From positions 248,001-312,000 of the forward strand of contig JAKSZP010007880.1 in NCBI GenBank assembly GCA_022478985.1: a stretch of 64,000 nucleotides of DNA, written 5' to 3'. This document shows, one piece after another, positions 21,601 to 34,329 of the stretch. Within the stretch, counting starts at the first letter, position 1; each line of letters begins with the position of its first letter. The notes below the pieces were generated by a model. The model saw nothing but the letters and a program-made list of their open reading frames with translations. It had not been told where the DNA came from and made no database searches. This DNA is from Massospora cicadina. Lineage: Eukaryota; Entomophthoromycota; Entomophthoromycetes; Entomophthorales; Entomophthoraceae. The translations under genes were made by a program, and so were the position numbers.

Positions 21601-22179
21601 TATAGGCCTCTAGTAGACTTTGGGCTTTGACAAGCTCAGCTAAGGTTAGTTCATCAGAAATATGAACAGTAGGCAGAGTACATAAAATTGGTCAGCAGAT
21701 AGGCCTATATTCAACATAGACCCATATCATGAACTTGCTTAATGTACTCGATGGGAATCAACAGACCTTCAATTTCTTAATGTTTATTTACAATCAGGTC
21801 CTTACTGGTAAGATTCTCCAGTAGAAAACTGAACGGTCGCTGATAGGCTTGGTCTAGTACTCCTGAAAATACTATGGGATCTTGAGAACTAACTCCATCT
21901 AATCTGGTTAGGTGCAGTAGAGAGTTGTGATGGACACTTAATATTAGTGTCAATCACCCTTTGTTCACCCGCCTTGATCAAAACCCTTTGGACACGTAGA
22001 AAGGAATATCTCTAGGGCGTCTTAAGATTCAGACAGCTTTTTTGTATTCCGCCCTGTCATCATGAAGTTTAGGGATAAGGAGGAGGAGGGGTACTCAACA
22101 GTGGAATCATATTCCTTTTTATTTAGTTCATTGTCAATCAGAACCAAAGGAACCTTGTAGTTAACCAGGGAGAGGTAGC

Positions 22180-22480
22180 CCTGTTTCAAAGTGATATATC
22201 ATCATACTCAAACATAAACTGAGCACCAATGAGAATATCATATGTATTACTAGCCAAAACCACAGTTGGGGGCAACAATTAAAGCTTCCCAGATTGGATG
22301 GCAAAGAGGAGTATGCATCAATAGCACAAGTGCTGGTGGGACCAGAAGTTCCAAACTCTTAAGTGTAATCAAGGTCGGGGTAATTTTAATTTTTTAATGA
22401 GTTTTGATGAAACAACGTTCATGGACACCCATTGTCAAGAATTATTTATGACCCGTACTTTGTTGATGACGACCTCCACC
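22180..22480 (-). pseudogene. Protease of G
   Basis: Minus reading gives MNVVSSKLIKKLKL and later VVLASNTYDILIGAQFMFEY. The same two blocks frame F's protease. The active-site triplet itself is lost to substitutions just upstream. Confidence 0.6.
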
Positions 22481-22599
22481 TTGGTTTGATTTCACCCAGG
22501 TTGGGGAAAGAGCTAGTAACTCCTTAAGACAGAGAGTAGAAGCAAGTCTTTGAAAGGTCACATCGTATCTATCTTGGATAAACTGTAGAGTATGAAAAT

Positions 22600-24060
22600 A
22601 CTGGGAGGATCAGATCAGAGTAGTAACAAGATGGTCCTCATCGCTGGAAGTATTGATAAACATAAAACCCCTAAGCACTTGATTGAGATAAGTTTCACGG
22701 GGTATCCTAGCCGCATCTACTCTTTCAGGGTGCAACCTGTTAGGCACCCCCACTTCACCTGAGGCTCCTAGCACATAATAGCTGACATCTTTACAGCCCC
22801 CTTCAAATTCATCATTGGAGGGGTTATCAATGTATGCCAGGGAGCCCATAGGAATGTGGTAGGGTCTGGCTTCCCTTGTTGCATGAGAGGCCCTGGGGGC
22901 GCTCATCTGCCCTATTAACTTTTGGATGAGTCGTTGTAATTGTAAAATAATTGAGGTGGGTCAACCTTGAGACAAATTTACCACACTGAAGAGGAGTTGT
23001 AATTGTAAACGCTCTGACTTTGGTCTTTGAATTCGTGGGTTTGGTCTTCCTGTGGTTACAGGTTTAGAACTAGGGACGGCCAGAGGAGAGGCTGAGGGGA
23101 TAGAGAAGCTTCTTGGATGGATGTGACAATTAAACCACTTTGTAAAGTCGCTTGAAAGAAGAAAGGGAGCAAGGTAAAGTGATAACTGACTTCACTGGCT
23201 GAACTTTGGGTGCTGATGATGGAGGGGAGAAATCTTTGTCACTGCCAGTATACTCTTAAAATCCTCACTTGGTGGAGGAGCATCTATTTGCTGCATCTCC
23301 TAGGGAGCAGGTCTCCATTAAAGATAACCATAGAAGAGGCTAGAGTGGTTAGAGTGGATTCTCAACTCAGAGCTCCTTGCGTAGTGTCACGTTCATAAAA
23401 GTCAGCCATCAATAGCAGAGCCTCCTTGATATCCCATAAATTTTTGAAGGATCTCTTAACTGAAGAGATATAAATCACCAAGGAGGGGTGAGGCGCTAGT
23501 CCAGCCAAGATAGCAACATTGGCGTCGTTTAGAGGGAGCATCTTTGCAAGAAATAGGGGATGGGCTTCTCTATAAAACCAATCAACAAAAGAGGCAATCG
23601 ATTCTCTTTTTTTAGGATAAAGCACATAAAGGCCTATTTTTCCTTTACAAACTCTGCTTGGGGCCAAATTCTTCAATGAGGGCTTGCTTAACCTCCGCTC
23701 AGGTGCTGAGGGTGGCCATGTTCAGAACCATTATCTCCTAAATAATATGACTTAAGCAGAGAAGGATGTACTTGATTTTCTGATGGTCAATTCTTTTTTC
23801 CATAACCAATACATAAACAAAGAGAAAGGAGGCAATACTGACCTCACCTGGGGTAAACTTTTCTCTAAAAAGGGTTTATGAATAATAAGAAAGGCCATTA
23901 GAGCCTGGAAAGGGATGCAGTTTGAGCCTTTTGAGTTGAGATAAAGCACTAACTAGATGTTTTCTAAAGCAGCTGGCCTGAGTTCAGATGCAGAGGAGAG
24001 GTTTTGAGGGAAAATTTCCCAACAGCTTCCATTTTTTGTAAAGTTTTGTGGGGTATTGGC
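22600..24060 (-). pseudogene. Gag of G
   Basis: Gag-like stretches: 23676-23362 (104 codons, with SIASFVDWFYREAHPLFLAK and DIKEALLLMADFYERD) and 22906-22610 (98 codons). A likely start ATG is at about 24030 (MEAVGKFSLKTS). The expected CCHC knuckle near 22900 is not readable. Capsid formation is the normal role. Confidence 0.55.
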
Positions 24061-24061
24061 C

Positions 24062-24081
24062 ACTTTTTAGTGAGCACAACT
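24062..24081 (-). promoter_or_regulatory. Putative primer-binding site of G
   Basis: Directly after the 5' LTR on minus lies AGTTGTGCTCACTAAAAAG. It resembles the same position in B (AGCTGGTGCTTACTAAAGG), F, D and I. A tRNA primer is expected here, but I cannot name it. Confidence 0.5.
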
Positions 24082-24819
24082 TGTTGAAATCCTGGATGGT
24101 TTGCTGCTCGCTGATGCCTTTTTACACAGGATTCTAATAATTCAGCAGTGGCAAGAGTATCATAACTCTCAGCTGCTGTTACAAATTTTAGGGGAACTTT
24201 TATGATATTTACTAAAAAAGGAATTTTAGTAATTCAAGAAAATTGGTATTATAGGTATTTTTATTAAGTGGAATACTAGAGGTAAAAGAAAACCCCAAAA
24301 TTAACTATCACCTCTAAGTATTTAAAGCAATTCTGAGGCTAGAAATGAGAGAGGCGAGAAATTGATTATAGAATGAGCGTAGCTTAATTAGAAAATATGT
24401 TATTTTAACCTATTGAAATTCTAGAGTTTTATCTCTTTCAACTTGACTTCAGAAGGTAGGTCAATAACAGGTTAGATGAACCCATGGGGCAAGGATTTAA
24501 TATACATAAACCAATTAAACTGGGGGGAAATTTTACCTTGTGGGACCCCCTCCAGGTCTATAAAAGGTGGTCTACGCTTAAGAGGTTGAACTAAAATGCA
24601 GGTGATTTGGGGAGGAACCTCAGAATGACTCCATTGATTCCGCTGTAGGTTTGGCATAACCCTACAACCTACAATATGGCTGTTTGGCCAAGGAGTGGGA
24701 GTAAAAGTATTACACAGATTTGAGAGATTACACTGAGAACTGTCCAGGGTTTTTTTTATAAACACTTATTACAATTAGAAAAACTCTTTTAACAATATTT
24801 AACATTTAATTGTCCGACA
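24082..24819 (-). repeat. 5' LTR of G
   Basis: 738 bases, TGTTGAAATCC to GTCCGACA. Partner of 14840-15587. It abuts the second piece of B's 5' LTR. Confidence 0.83.
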
Positions 24820-25534
24820 CCCAAGATCAATTGATGCCTAGACCAGAGAAGGGGTTTTAAAAGGAGTTACCTCAAAAATCACTCAGAAAATTCAGTGGTC
24901 AGTATGTCTCAAATTGACCTTAAAAGATTCGTTCAGACCAGATTGAGCTAAGATATCCTGAGATGAGATCCTGCCTAATCAATTTAAAGGATCACCAGCA
25001 GGTCAGGTGACTAATAATCAAGGTTTTCTTGAGGCAGTAAATTAAGATGAACCCACAAAAGGATAAGAATCAAGAATTTTCCCAATGGGCAACCTAATTG
25101 ATATCAAGTCTCATCTGAATTGATACATTCAGCTTATAATTTTGCCCTATCCTAAATATTATACAAAGGCATTTTATCATTTATAATGCATCGTCTGACC
25201 AAGAGCCTTCTTAACAGATCTTCCCCTCCACTAATTTTACTAATTATTTTCCTTTTGTGCATTTTACTATTAAGTATAACGTATAAAAACCCCTCATTTA
25301 TACTATAATAGAGGGATGTCATTAATTCTTTATCTTGTTTTTGGTACTTGACTTTAATAAGTCCATTTCACCATACTTTCCATAGAATTAATACTCTAGC
25401 TGAAAAAACATAAGCAGTAACTTGGCACCCTTTACAAATAAAAATTATCTTGTTGTTCATGTTATATGACTTTAAGTATTGACTGTCAGGCTTCATGGCA
25501 TAGCACCATCAAGCTGAAAAATGGAAGCCCAACA
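24820..25534 (+). repeat. 5' LTR of B, second piece
   Basis: It matches the 3' LTR pieces: GGATCA(C/T)CAGCAGGTCAGG, AAGATGAACCCACAAAAGG, then TATAAAAACCCC(T)CATTTATA and TCTAGCTGAAA. The TATAAAAACCCC block near 25283 is a plausible TATA box. It ends CCCAACA at 25534. Confidence 0.83.
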
Positions 25535-25555
25535 AGCTGGTGCTTACTAAAGGTC
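25535..25555 (+). promoter_or_regulatory. Putative primer-binding site of B
   Basis: AGCTGGTGCTTACTAAAGG follows the LTR end CAACA. The core TGGTGCTTACTA compares with TGTGCTCACTA in G and TGGTTCTCACTA in D and I. Confidence 0.5.
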
Positions 25556-26107
25556 TCAGCTGACGCTTTAAGATAATGCACCTAGTTGATCACACCATGG
25601 AGGATATTTGATTGATAGTGTCACCTACTGAGTGCACAACAGGAATGGTGAAGATTATCTAATGGGAAGATCACCAATCATCACGTTTGAAGAAGTTCAA
25701 GAAGATCTTATGGAGATTCGCAAATCTCATCATCTAATCTTAGATCTCCAAAGAAGGAGTCTAAGAGTTAATTCGTGGAGTCATTAACTTAGTAAAAAGA
25801 GCCAGCCATGAAAGGGCATCTTCCATGGACAAGACTATTATAAACCTTTACAAATCCAGTGCTCTCATAGAGAGTTATGGATCAAAGGCAAATCTATCAC
25901 ACTATATTAAGTGATTCATACACCCTTCACTTTATCATATCGTGAATTTACTAGGAGTCTAAAATGAGGAACTCCACCATCATATCAATATCCAAGGGGC
26001 CTTAAGGATGGCCTACAAGATGTTATATAATTTAACATCACAAACTTTAGGAGAAGTCTACTGTTTGATCAAAGTAGAATTTTTCTATATTTTCGGCTAC
26101 ATAACAA
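25556..26107 (+). other. Leader region of B
   Basis: About 550 bases between the primer site and the first plausible Gag ATG. No coding signal was seen. Confidence 0.4.
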
Positions 26108-27700
26108 ATGGGGACTATTAAACCTGATGTTATCAAGTATGTGGAGGAAGCTATGAAGCTTATATAAAAGTCCTTCTCAGCGTCAAATAAAAGTACTAAG
26201 TGATTACTTGATGGCTTCACTGAAGAGATCTTAAAGACAAGATATCACAGCCCATGAAGAAAGGGCGTCTCAGGAATCTACTAGATGTCAACAAAAGGAA
26301 GAAGAGATAAAGCTCCTTAAAGCCCAGCTTGAGCAGCCCTACAATTAATTAATGAGCTGGAGGACCATAACCTTTAATGCTTCATCTGTGTCACTATATA
26401 TCATTTCTCAAGTAGCTTTTATTGAATATGATTTAAAAACTGTGCAACTCAGACATCTAATCTTTCCATCACAGATTTATAACAAATTGGAGAGTGACTT
26501 TTGAGGCATATCCCACAGTCTAGAGGACACTAATCAAGTATATCGTCACCTCAACAAAGCTGATAAATACCGGAATAATCAAAATTAAGAGTTGAAAGCT
26601 AAGACTGAAAAGCTTACTCAGAGCAACAAATGTTAAGTGATGAAGAATGACTTGAATTGGCGCATTGAGGTATAAGTGGATGAGAACAAGCCTTTGTGAA
26701 CTTACTACTCATCCGCTTGCTAACAAATTCACAATCTTTACATCTGCATTAAGAACTTGGAGAGTTATAAAGTCATTTCTGAAAGAAGAATCAGTCTTCT
26801 GGATATTAAATTAAGACTTAATCTGTAGGAGATGGAGTAACATCACAATAGCATTACAGGACCAAATATTCTAACTCAATGGCAAGTTGAACAGAATGAC
26901 GTATTAACCAAAATCACCATATCTTAAGCTCCTGGAGTACACGTCATTACAGGATTACAGGCCATTACATTTAAGACTATGTTCAAGGGCAATTTTACAC
27001 CTGGAGAAAAAATTAACACATTTTTCCTCTACTTCTATGAAGCCTTGATGGAAGATGGAACTGATCATCAAAAGGTTAAGAATATTTTATCTTGTTTAAG
27101 ACGTAGTTTTGAGAGGTTATGATGTCTCATATTGAAGACCTGCATACCTGAAGAGAAGTGAAAGAGGCACTCATTAAAAAATATTTGTCAAAGCAGAGTC
27201 TGAGTATGAAGAAACAGGCCTTCATGAGAATTGCTGTATGCTGGAATGAAACCCTTGCCAAATTTGCTGATCGCTTTTATATAGAGGCTAAATGCTAATT
27301 GCCTCAAGAATTATTATGTTGGATGATGCCATAGCTGCTTTATTGATGTTTTACATAGTAACCCTTACATAGACATACACGTCACGTCTTTCAGATGAAG
27401 CTCTAGTAACTTTTGGACATTAAAAAATTACTACTTGATGTATTTAGATACACATAAGCCAGAGACCTTTTGTAAGATCTCCACAAAACCCAGAGTATAT
27501 ATCGTGGAGGAGTGAAAACTAATAAGGAGGAGAAGCCAAATTCCGAATACTGCAAGAACAACCATGCCAAAGATATATTTTTTTAGAAGAAACCTGCCCT
27601 TGCCAAAAAGGGAAAATGGAGGTCAGCTTAAAAGTAAGTACCTCAAAATATGACTGACATAAGATACCTGAAAGTGAAACATTTCCAATCGCTCGTCTTG
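26108..27700 (+). pseudogene. Gag of B
   Basis: A start ATG at 26108 reads MGTIKPDVIKYVEEAMKLI before a stop. Later GNFTPGEKINTFFLYFYEAL (about 26990) is a capsid-like retroelement segment. Near 27555 the string YCKNNHAKDIFF is a decayed zinc knuckle with the first Cys, the His and the spacing partly kept. Stops occur every few tens of codons. Confidence 0.55.
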
Positions 27701-27999
27701 ATTGCATTGAGAATGAACAGAATTATGACTCTTGTTGGGGTCATGAAGATAGAGTTATTATATTGTAAGGTACACCTTCTGAGCTCTCCATTATGGACCA
27801 TCTGAATGCCAAAAAATATTTTTTACAACCAGGTTCTGAAGACACTTATCTCAATCAGGTTATTGGATGTTCCAGGATAATTAATACAGGCAGAGATGCT
27901 GATCAGTATCTAACATAGTTGATATGACCCACCTTGAGAATCCTTAGTCTTTATGGAGATCAAGAAGAAGTATCCAGAGATTTTCCAAAAGTTCAATGC

Positions 28000-28340
28000 A
28001 ATGTTCCGCCTCAAAGAAGTGTTAGCCCTTCCATCAAAGTTTAAAAGGAACATTATTAAAGTATTAGTGGTATTTATAAGGTCCAAGGTATGGCCATCTT
28101 AGATATAAAATCATTTATCAATGTTGTCTCATCCCAACTCATCATTAAAATCAAGCTTGCCCCTGACCTCAACAACAATCAAGAGTATAGCACCTCTATT
28201 CCAAAAAACACCAAGGAAATAGGTGCATACTCATCTCTGCCAATCCAAGTTGGCAAATTATTATTTTAAGCTCTCGCAGTTACCCTAGACAACAGTCAAT
28301 ATGGTATACTAATCAGATCACAGTGTATGATTTAATATAA
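28000..28340 (+). pseudogene. Protease of B
   Basis: MAILDIKSFINVVSSQLIIK and LPIQVGKLLF follow the gypsy protease plan. The DTG triplet reads DIK, so it is inactive. Confidence 0.5.
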
Positions 28341-29009
28341 AGGGGTAATCAATTTGAAAGATGTTACTTCTCGCTCTTCAACTATGAAGTTCCCTTGTTT
28401 TGGATAATAAAGGCTCCAGCAGGGAGGTTTACTCTTGTCTGATTGAGTACACTGTTTCTGATTTTTTTAATATTATACCTATGTAAGAAACACAAAAAAG
28501 CTAAAAGGCTCAGTAGATGCAGAAGAGGCATACCATCTTATGACACTGAGGAGACAGGAATAAAACAAGGATAACAAAAAGTGGTTTCACCAACATAACA
28601 CTGACTATCCCCTGAACTCTTGCTACATGTCACTAGTGCTTATGGAGTAAGTAGTTTGAACCAAGAGTTTTCTTAGGATTCCCAAATACATCTTATCAGC
28701 AGCCTATTGAGCTAGTAATTAGAATTTACTGAATTAAGATATCTTAGTCAAAAACACCAAACTTATTGAAAAGGGTCAATTACTTCCCATTAATGGCTTT
28801 TATAAGATACATTTTTTCAGTGCTCACATTGTTTTTGGCCTACCTGCCAACAATTTAATTTTCCCTAATCCTCAAGTCCAGATATTAACTAATTAACTCA
28901 AGGGGAACTTGGGGAGAGTTCAAAAATTACCTGAAGATTACTAAGATTCTTTTTTACGTCAGATTTCAACTATGGTCACTTGAAAGACCGGAAAAATAGT
29001 TTTGACATA
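28341..29009 (+). other. Protease-RT linker of B, eroded
   Basis: By position this is the linker ahead of RT. Short readable scraps only, no motif. Confidence 0.35.
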
Positions 29010-29780
29010 GAATAATTAACCCCAATATGATTGAAGCCATATGGGAAGCTATAGATAGAGGAGCAATACATGAAGACCGAGCTTAAGCTAATCAATACTT
29101 GCTTACTTGTGCCCTCCAGAGTCCATGGTCATCCCTATTGGCACTATAAAGAAAAAGAATGGTGGCCATAATCTAGTGATGGATTACTGGAAGCTAAACA
29201 GCCTCACTAAAAAGGACAATTATATGATTCCATCAATTGAAGATGCTCTGGACTGACTCACTGGATTAATTTCTTCTCAGCAGTGGACCTCATCAGCTGT
29301 TATTGGCAGTTGGATCTATCGCTAGAAGACCAAGAAAGATGCGCGTTGATATGCACAAAAGAACTATTTTAACATAACCAGCTCCCTCTGGGACCATGTA
29401 CATGCCCACCGCATTCCAATGGACGATGGATCACATCATGAAAAATCTCAATTGAGCTGTGTGATCATGTACATAGATGACATAAGGTACTTTCTAAACC
29501 TTTACCAATAATCTAAACCACCTCAAGTAGGTTTCTAATGGCTGAGAGAGAACAACATCAAATTGAAGCCTGCAAAATGTACTTTCTAGCAGGAACTGGA
29601 ACTTTTAGGACACTTTATATCACGGGGGGTAACCAACCTAAGTATGATAAGGTTGAGGTTATCTCCAAGATGATAAGCCAAAGAGCCTTTAAAACGTACA
29701 GGTATTCTTAATAATGATGGAATTATTACCATGAATTTATCTCTTATCTTGATCAACTTGCTGAACCTCTTGTACTTTTA
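29010..29780 (+). pseudogene. Reverse transcriptase of B
   Basis: Readable pieces: NPNMIEAIWEAIDRGAIHED, PTAFQWTMDHIMKNLN and MYIDDI. YIDD is at 29470-29481 with both aspartates present. ELLGHF-like thumb wording is at about 29600. Many stops and shifts. Confidence 0.7.
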
Positions 29781-29819
29781 CTTGCCAAAGTCACCCCTTT
29801 TATGTGAGTAGTAGAGCAA

Positions 29820-30374
29820 AAAACTGCATTCGAGCCATTGAAGAGTTTGCTGAAGAGTAGACTGATCCTACAAAATCCAGAATATGGAATTCCCTTTCTT
29901 CCAATACCAACTCCTCTTATTTACCCATGGGCGCCATCCTCTCTCAATCAAATGATGAAGTCATTGACCACCCAGTGTCTTATAACAGAAAACGCTTTTT
30001 CAAAGCTGAGCAAAGCTATAGCATCATGGAGAAAAAGTGCTGAGCTGTTCTCCTGGTGGTATAACACTTCCAGCCCTTCTTGTATACCACAAACCTTTCA
30101 GCTATTACAGAACACGATTTTTAAAGTGGCTGCAAAACATTTAAGATCTGACAGGAAGTCTATCCCAATGGACTCTCAAACTTTAGCGCTATGACACAAA
30201 TATTGCCCACTGAGCTGGAATGAAGAATATGAACGTAGATGGACTGACATGATTGTCCATATTATATTTATACAATAGAGAATCTAAACTGTTAATGATT
30301 TACACATGAAGCCAGACTCTTGGGAGGACGAAGATGATCCAGTTCAGAAGATGCTCAAATGACACTTATAAAAT
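29820..30374 (+). pseudogene. RNase H region of B
   Basis: KTAFEPLKSLLKSRLILQNP is the connection leading into RNase H. The stretch 29838-30194 is open but frameshifted relative to the domain, where VSYNRKRFFKAEQSYSIMEK can be read in another frame (consensus YFS...YSxxEKE). Confidence 0.6.
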
Positions 30375-31527
30375 ATGAAAGTTACTGATGGATTAATTTA
30401 CGAAAAATTTAAAATTGACTGGCTACCTTACTTGCAACCTTCAGAACGGGTACTAGTTATAATAAAAGCCCACAATACCTTAGGACATGGAGAAGCCAGG
30501 ATACTTACAGATGGTTTGAGGGATCGCTACTATTGGAAAGGAGTACTGGACTCTGTAGTGGAAGTCTTAGATGATTGCATCACTTGTAAAAGCAGAAGCC
30601 ACATATGGCCAAGTACAGATGTCAGCCAATGACCCCTAAGCAGCTGTTTCATACCATCAGTTTAAACGTCATAAGTCCAACACCTGAATCCATAGGAGGG
30701 ATTTGATACATTCTTGTAAGGATTGATCATTTCAAGACTTGTGTTAAAGCAATCGCCATTCCTGCACAGACCACCAAAGCTACACTTATTTTTTTAACTC
30801 AAAAAAATTACTTGGCAAAGCTGCTTTCTAATATTACTATGAGATAATGGGAAGAACTTTATTTCAATAGTTTAAGAGAATCTTACCTATAAGCATGGAA
30901 ATTCAACACAACTATTCAAAGCGCCTTATAACCCACCAACTAACTAGAATGTAGGCATAGTGAATGAGACGTTGGTTTCATTATATGCAAGCTGGCCACT
31001 ACTAATTTATTACAATTTGAACAATACATCTTGAGTGCATTGATGGCTTACAGGATAAGATTCCATTGAATTATCAAATGTCTCCATTCAAGACCTTATA
31101 TGGAAGAGAACCTGGAACACCAGCTATATTAGCTTGTAAAGTTACCAATGATAATAATAAAGAGCTCAAAGAGCACTAAGAAGATTAGAAAAAGTTAATC
31201 AACCACAATCAAGGTCTATACTACCTATCCAAGATGGTTACAAGGGAAGTTCAAGAAGCAAATGCAGCTCGCCAACCTTTAACCACCTTTGAAATTTCAG
31301 AATTAGTCCTATATTATCACAATAGTATAGCAACCCAAGGAAGAAAATTAAATTCCTTCTGGGATGGGTCATATGATATAATTAAACGCGGAGATGAATA
31401 CTCATTCAAGTCACAATCTAGTACTAAAAAAATACTCATAAAAGTCCTTAAAAACTGTAATAACTATCAACTGCATACATGGCCAACTCTTGCATCAATA
31501 CTCCCCTGTCAATTATTTTAAAGGGGG
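30375..31527 (+). pseudogene. Integrase of B
   Basis: The open stretch 30375-30632 carries the zinc finger: AHNTLGHGEARI (H-x3-H) and DDCITCKSRS (C-x2-C). The core follows with ILVRIDHFKTCVKAIAIPAQ (first Asp). The second Asp and the Glu lie in a degraded part. The C-terminal fold is open at 31234-31521 (SELVLYYHNS, SFWDGSYDIIKRGDEYS). There is no chromodomain. The purine run AAAGGGGG at 31520-31527 is the likely polypurine tract. Confidence 0.8.
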
Positions 31528-32039
31528 TGATATTGATAATCAGGATATCAGACATGATGGGAAGAATATTTACCGCTCAACTCCCACAAATAGATTGATA
31601 CCTACACCCAGGAAGGGGGTAAAAGGAGTTACCATTAAAAATTACTTAAAGAAATTGATGGCCAGTAAGACTCAAACCAACCTTAGTAAAATCCTGCCAG
31701 ACAATATTGAGACTAAGATACCCTGAGATGAAATCCTTCATAATCAAAATTAAAGGATCATCAGCAGGTCAGGCAACTAATACTCAAAGTGGCTCTTGAG
31801 GCAGTAAATTAAGATGAACCCACAAAAGGGTAAGAACCAAAAAAATTTTAATTGGTCAACCTAAGTGATACCAAGTCTCATCTGACTTAGTACACTCAGA
31901 TTAGAATTTTCCTTATCATAAATATAAACAAATGCATTATATCATTCAGAATGCATCTTCTGACCAATAGCCTTACTTACAGGTTTCCCCTCCTTCTAAT
32001 TTTCTTAAATCTTTTTCTTTTGAAGTTTGTATTGTTATG
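31528..32039 (+). repeat. 3' LTR of B, first piece
   Basis: It begins TGATATTGATAATC after the purine run and follows the 5' LTR to the LINE insertion point. It holds the unbroken CTCCCACAAATAG site that shows where G inserted in the 5' copy. Confidence 0.82.
32023..32039. repeat. Target-site duplication of the LINE, left copy
   Basis: AAGTTTGTATTGTTATG; the right copy at 37301-37317 differs only by G to A at the seventh base. Confidence 0.87.
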
Positions 32040-32330
32040 GACTTTTCTCTTTCGTTGCATTCACTTTTGCAACTTATTAAATTTAAGTCTGAATCTAGTT
32101 TGATAATCTCACAGAGGAGATTAGTCTGCGCCCATGTCATGGAGCAGTTGGGCAAGTAAGGTAAGAGGCACAGGCAGTAGGCCCGCGACCTCCAACAATT
32201 GAAAACGCCCCGGAGAAACTGGAAGAATAGAATAAAATAAAAAACTGGCAGTCACTATTTCCCCAGAAATCCTCACTTGGCAGGCATGATGCAACCAGTA
32301 CATCAACACGACGCACTCTCAACCACTATC
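32040..32330 (+). other. 5' untranslated region of the LINE
   Basis: About 290 bases before the first ORF1 reading. No coding pattern is supported; open frames on the minus strand here look like shadows. Confidence 0.45.
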
Positions 32331-32334
32331 GCCA

Positions 32335-33420
32335 GTGGAATACAGAGTCTGGGTGTTTCTGGATATCCAACAAACAGCTTTATGGGAAAAATTTTGTGGG
32401 GATGTACACATTTTTTTCCTGACCGCGGTGTATGTCGCACCTCACTCCATGTCATGCAGTTGGCTGGACCTCAGTTTTGAAAACAAGGAGGCAGCAGATG
32501 AAGCTTCTGCAGTGCACATAGTGATCGACCTCCCTGAAGGGCAATGGTTCATTGAAATCAAATGCACCAGATAAACAAAATCCAACCAAATTTTCCTCAC
32601 ATTCGACTTTTTGCCCACTACAGTCAAGCGTGCCATTCTGGAGCAGCACCTGAAAAATGGTCTCACCATATATGGCGAAATACAATCCTTCGAGATGCAA
32701 CGCTTTATACTGATGCCACACCTGTGCACTGGCAAAGCCATTGCAGTTCTGACTCCAACCAAGGAGATCGCGAAGGACCTAACCCAGATCCCACACTCCA
32801 CTTTTATTAATATTGAAGGGCATACCACCCACCCTTTCCGGGTAACCGTAGACAGCACACCCCCCATCTGCACCCACTGTGACGCGTTCAGCCACAAGGC
32901 ACATGCATGCCCCACCAAGGAGGGCATCACATTCCAAGAGCACCCCTCAGCAGCCATGACCAGTGGAGAGGCGCACTACGAACCAACCACCAGCACCAAA
33001 GAGGCTTTCCTGTGGGGAGCACAAGGCTGCTAATTACTAGTAAAGCATATCTCCACTAAAGAGTGAAAGAAGGCCAAACAGGCCCACAGAGCCATGGCCA
33101 AGGAAGCGGCCAAAGTCGCCTCCGCTATCCCACATTCCCAACGCCAGGAGGACATTGAAACCTTTATGGCAGAAGCAACTCAGGAATTCCTCAACCAATC
33201 AGATTGGGAAGCCCATGCCAATTGGGCCACCCAATCTGAGGATCCAATGGGCGACTTGATCTCACCCGACCTTTGCAACCAAGCCCTGATTGAAACTGAC
33301 TTGGTTTCCAATCTACCTGAAAATTTTTTGACCCAAACGTTGGTGCACCAAACTCATCTGCACTGCAAAAAATTCGTTCAACTTTGGGGAAACAAAAAGT
33401 GTAGGCAAAAGCCAACGTGA
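32335..33420 (+). pseudogene. LINE ORF1 (RNA-binding, CCHC)
   Basis: The reading from 32335 (MEYRVWVFLDIQQTALWEKF) runs to a stop near 32574, and 32611-33033 continues it. Near its end, CTHCDAFSHKAHAC at 32869-32910 is a perfect C-x2-C-x4-H-x4-C knuckle. 33094-33420 is a further helix-rich piece (MAKEAAKVASAIPHSQ). ORF1 proteins coat LINE RNA. Part of the N-terminus resembles the RNA-recognition-type fold of LINE ORF1s only weakly, so I do not claim it. Confidence 0.75.
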
Positions 33421-33559
33421 ACCTCTCGGCCAAAATAACAAAACTACTGATAGCGTTGCCACAAACACCCACGCTGCCATGAAGGCCCGCGGGGATCTAG
33501 AGGAGGCTGGTGGGCCCAGGTGCCCATCCCCTTGCACCTAAGGTGCGATGGGGGAAGCC

Positions 33560-34265
33560 TTCACTTTAGGGACGTTATATATCGCTGGACTCAAGGCCTC
33601 ACCATCCCGGGCTAGGAAACTGAGTTTTTTACAAAAAAATTTACCCGTAGGCATCCTGGCCATCCAGGAGTCCCACTGTCCATGAGGTTCTGGGGACGCT
33701 TGGAAAACCATGTTCCTCCCTTCCCTTTCCTTCTGGTCAGAGCACTGTGGGATGCTAATTTAGAAAAACAATTTTTTAAATTTTTATTGTTGGAATCCTT
33801 CCTCAATGGCCAAGACCTTGTTGTTACATTCTTGTGGGCTGAAGTGGCGCACGCTATTGTCAACATTTATGCCTCAACCTGTGCATGAGAGCTTCAGGAA
33901 TTTTTCTTGTCAGACAAATCCCTTCCGTTACCCCCTGACCCTTTTGTAGTTGGCGACATGAACTGTTGGCTAGACTCACCCACAGACTGTTGGCCTTCCT
34001 CATCCCACGCCCCTCAGGATCATGTAGAACTTCGCGTTCTAAAGGCCACCCTTGGGTTATTAGATGCACTGCCATGGCAAGCCCCGCTGCTCAAAAACAT
34101 GATGCACCCCCACATCCACAACGGCGAATTAAGGTCCATGACCCACATAGACCTTATCCTATGCTGGCAAAATTTTGACCTCACATTTCTCACTTTCAAA
34201 TGATAAAAATCAAATTCTCTGACCACTGGCTGGTCTCAAAAACCTACCACTTACCTATCACAGTG
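33560..34265 (+). pseudogene. LINE ORF2 endonuclease domain (APE type)
   Basis: Motifs of apurinic-type LINE endonucleases appear in order. AIQESHC-like wording is near 33660 (ILAIQESHCP in one frame). VVGDMNCWLD follows, with GDMN at 33952-33963. SMTHIDLIL is the (S)xxD site, and FSDHWLVS holds the catalytic SDH at 34218-34226. It nicks the target to prime reverse transcription. Frames change at least three times. Confidence 0.8.
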
Positions 34266-34329
34266 GCTAAGGCCCCACATTGGTGCAAACTCCACCCACC
34301 CGAACTTGCGTCACCAGGATTTTCCACTT

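Larger units (their letters stand above)
14840..24819 (-). mobile_element. Element G: gypsy element inserted in B's 5' LTR
   Basis: LTRs at 14840-15587 and 24082-24819 flank a minus-strand Gag, protease, RT, RNase H and integrase. The B LTR resumes directly on both sides. The flanks GTCAC and CCCAA fit decayed copies of CCCAC, which is what the unbroken B 3' LTR has at the same place. G's integrase is split by element D and by an F-family LTR. Confidence 0.82.

Noticed and set aside
32442..32957. 171-codon minus-strand open frame in the LINE
   Set aside because: It lies antisense to ORF1 and its CCHC knuckle; no motif of its own.
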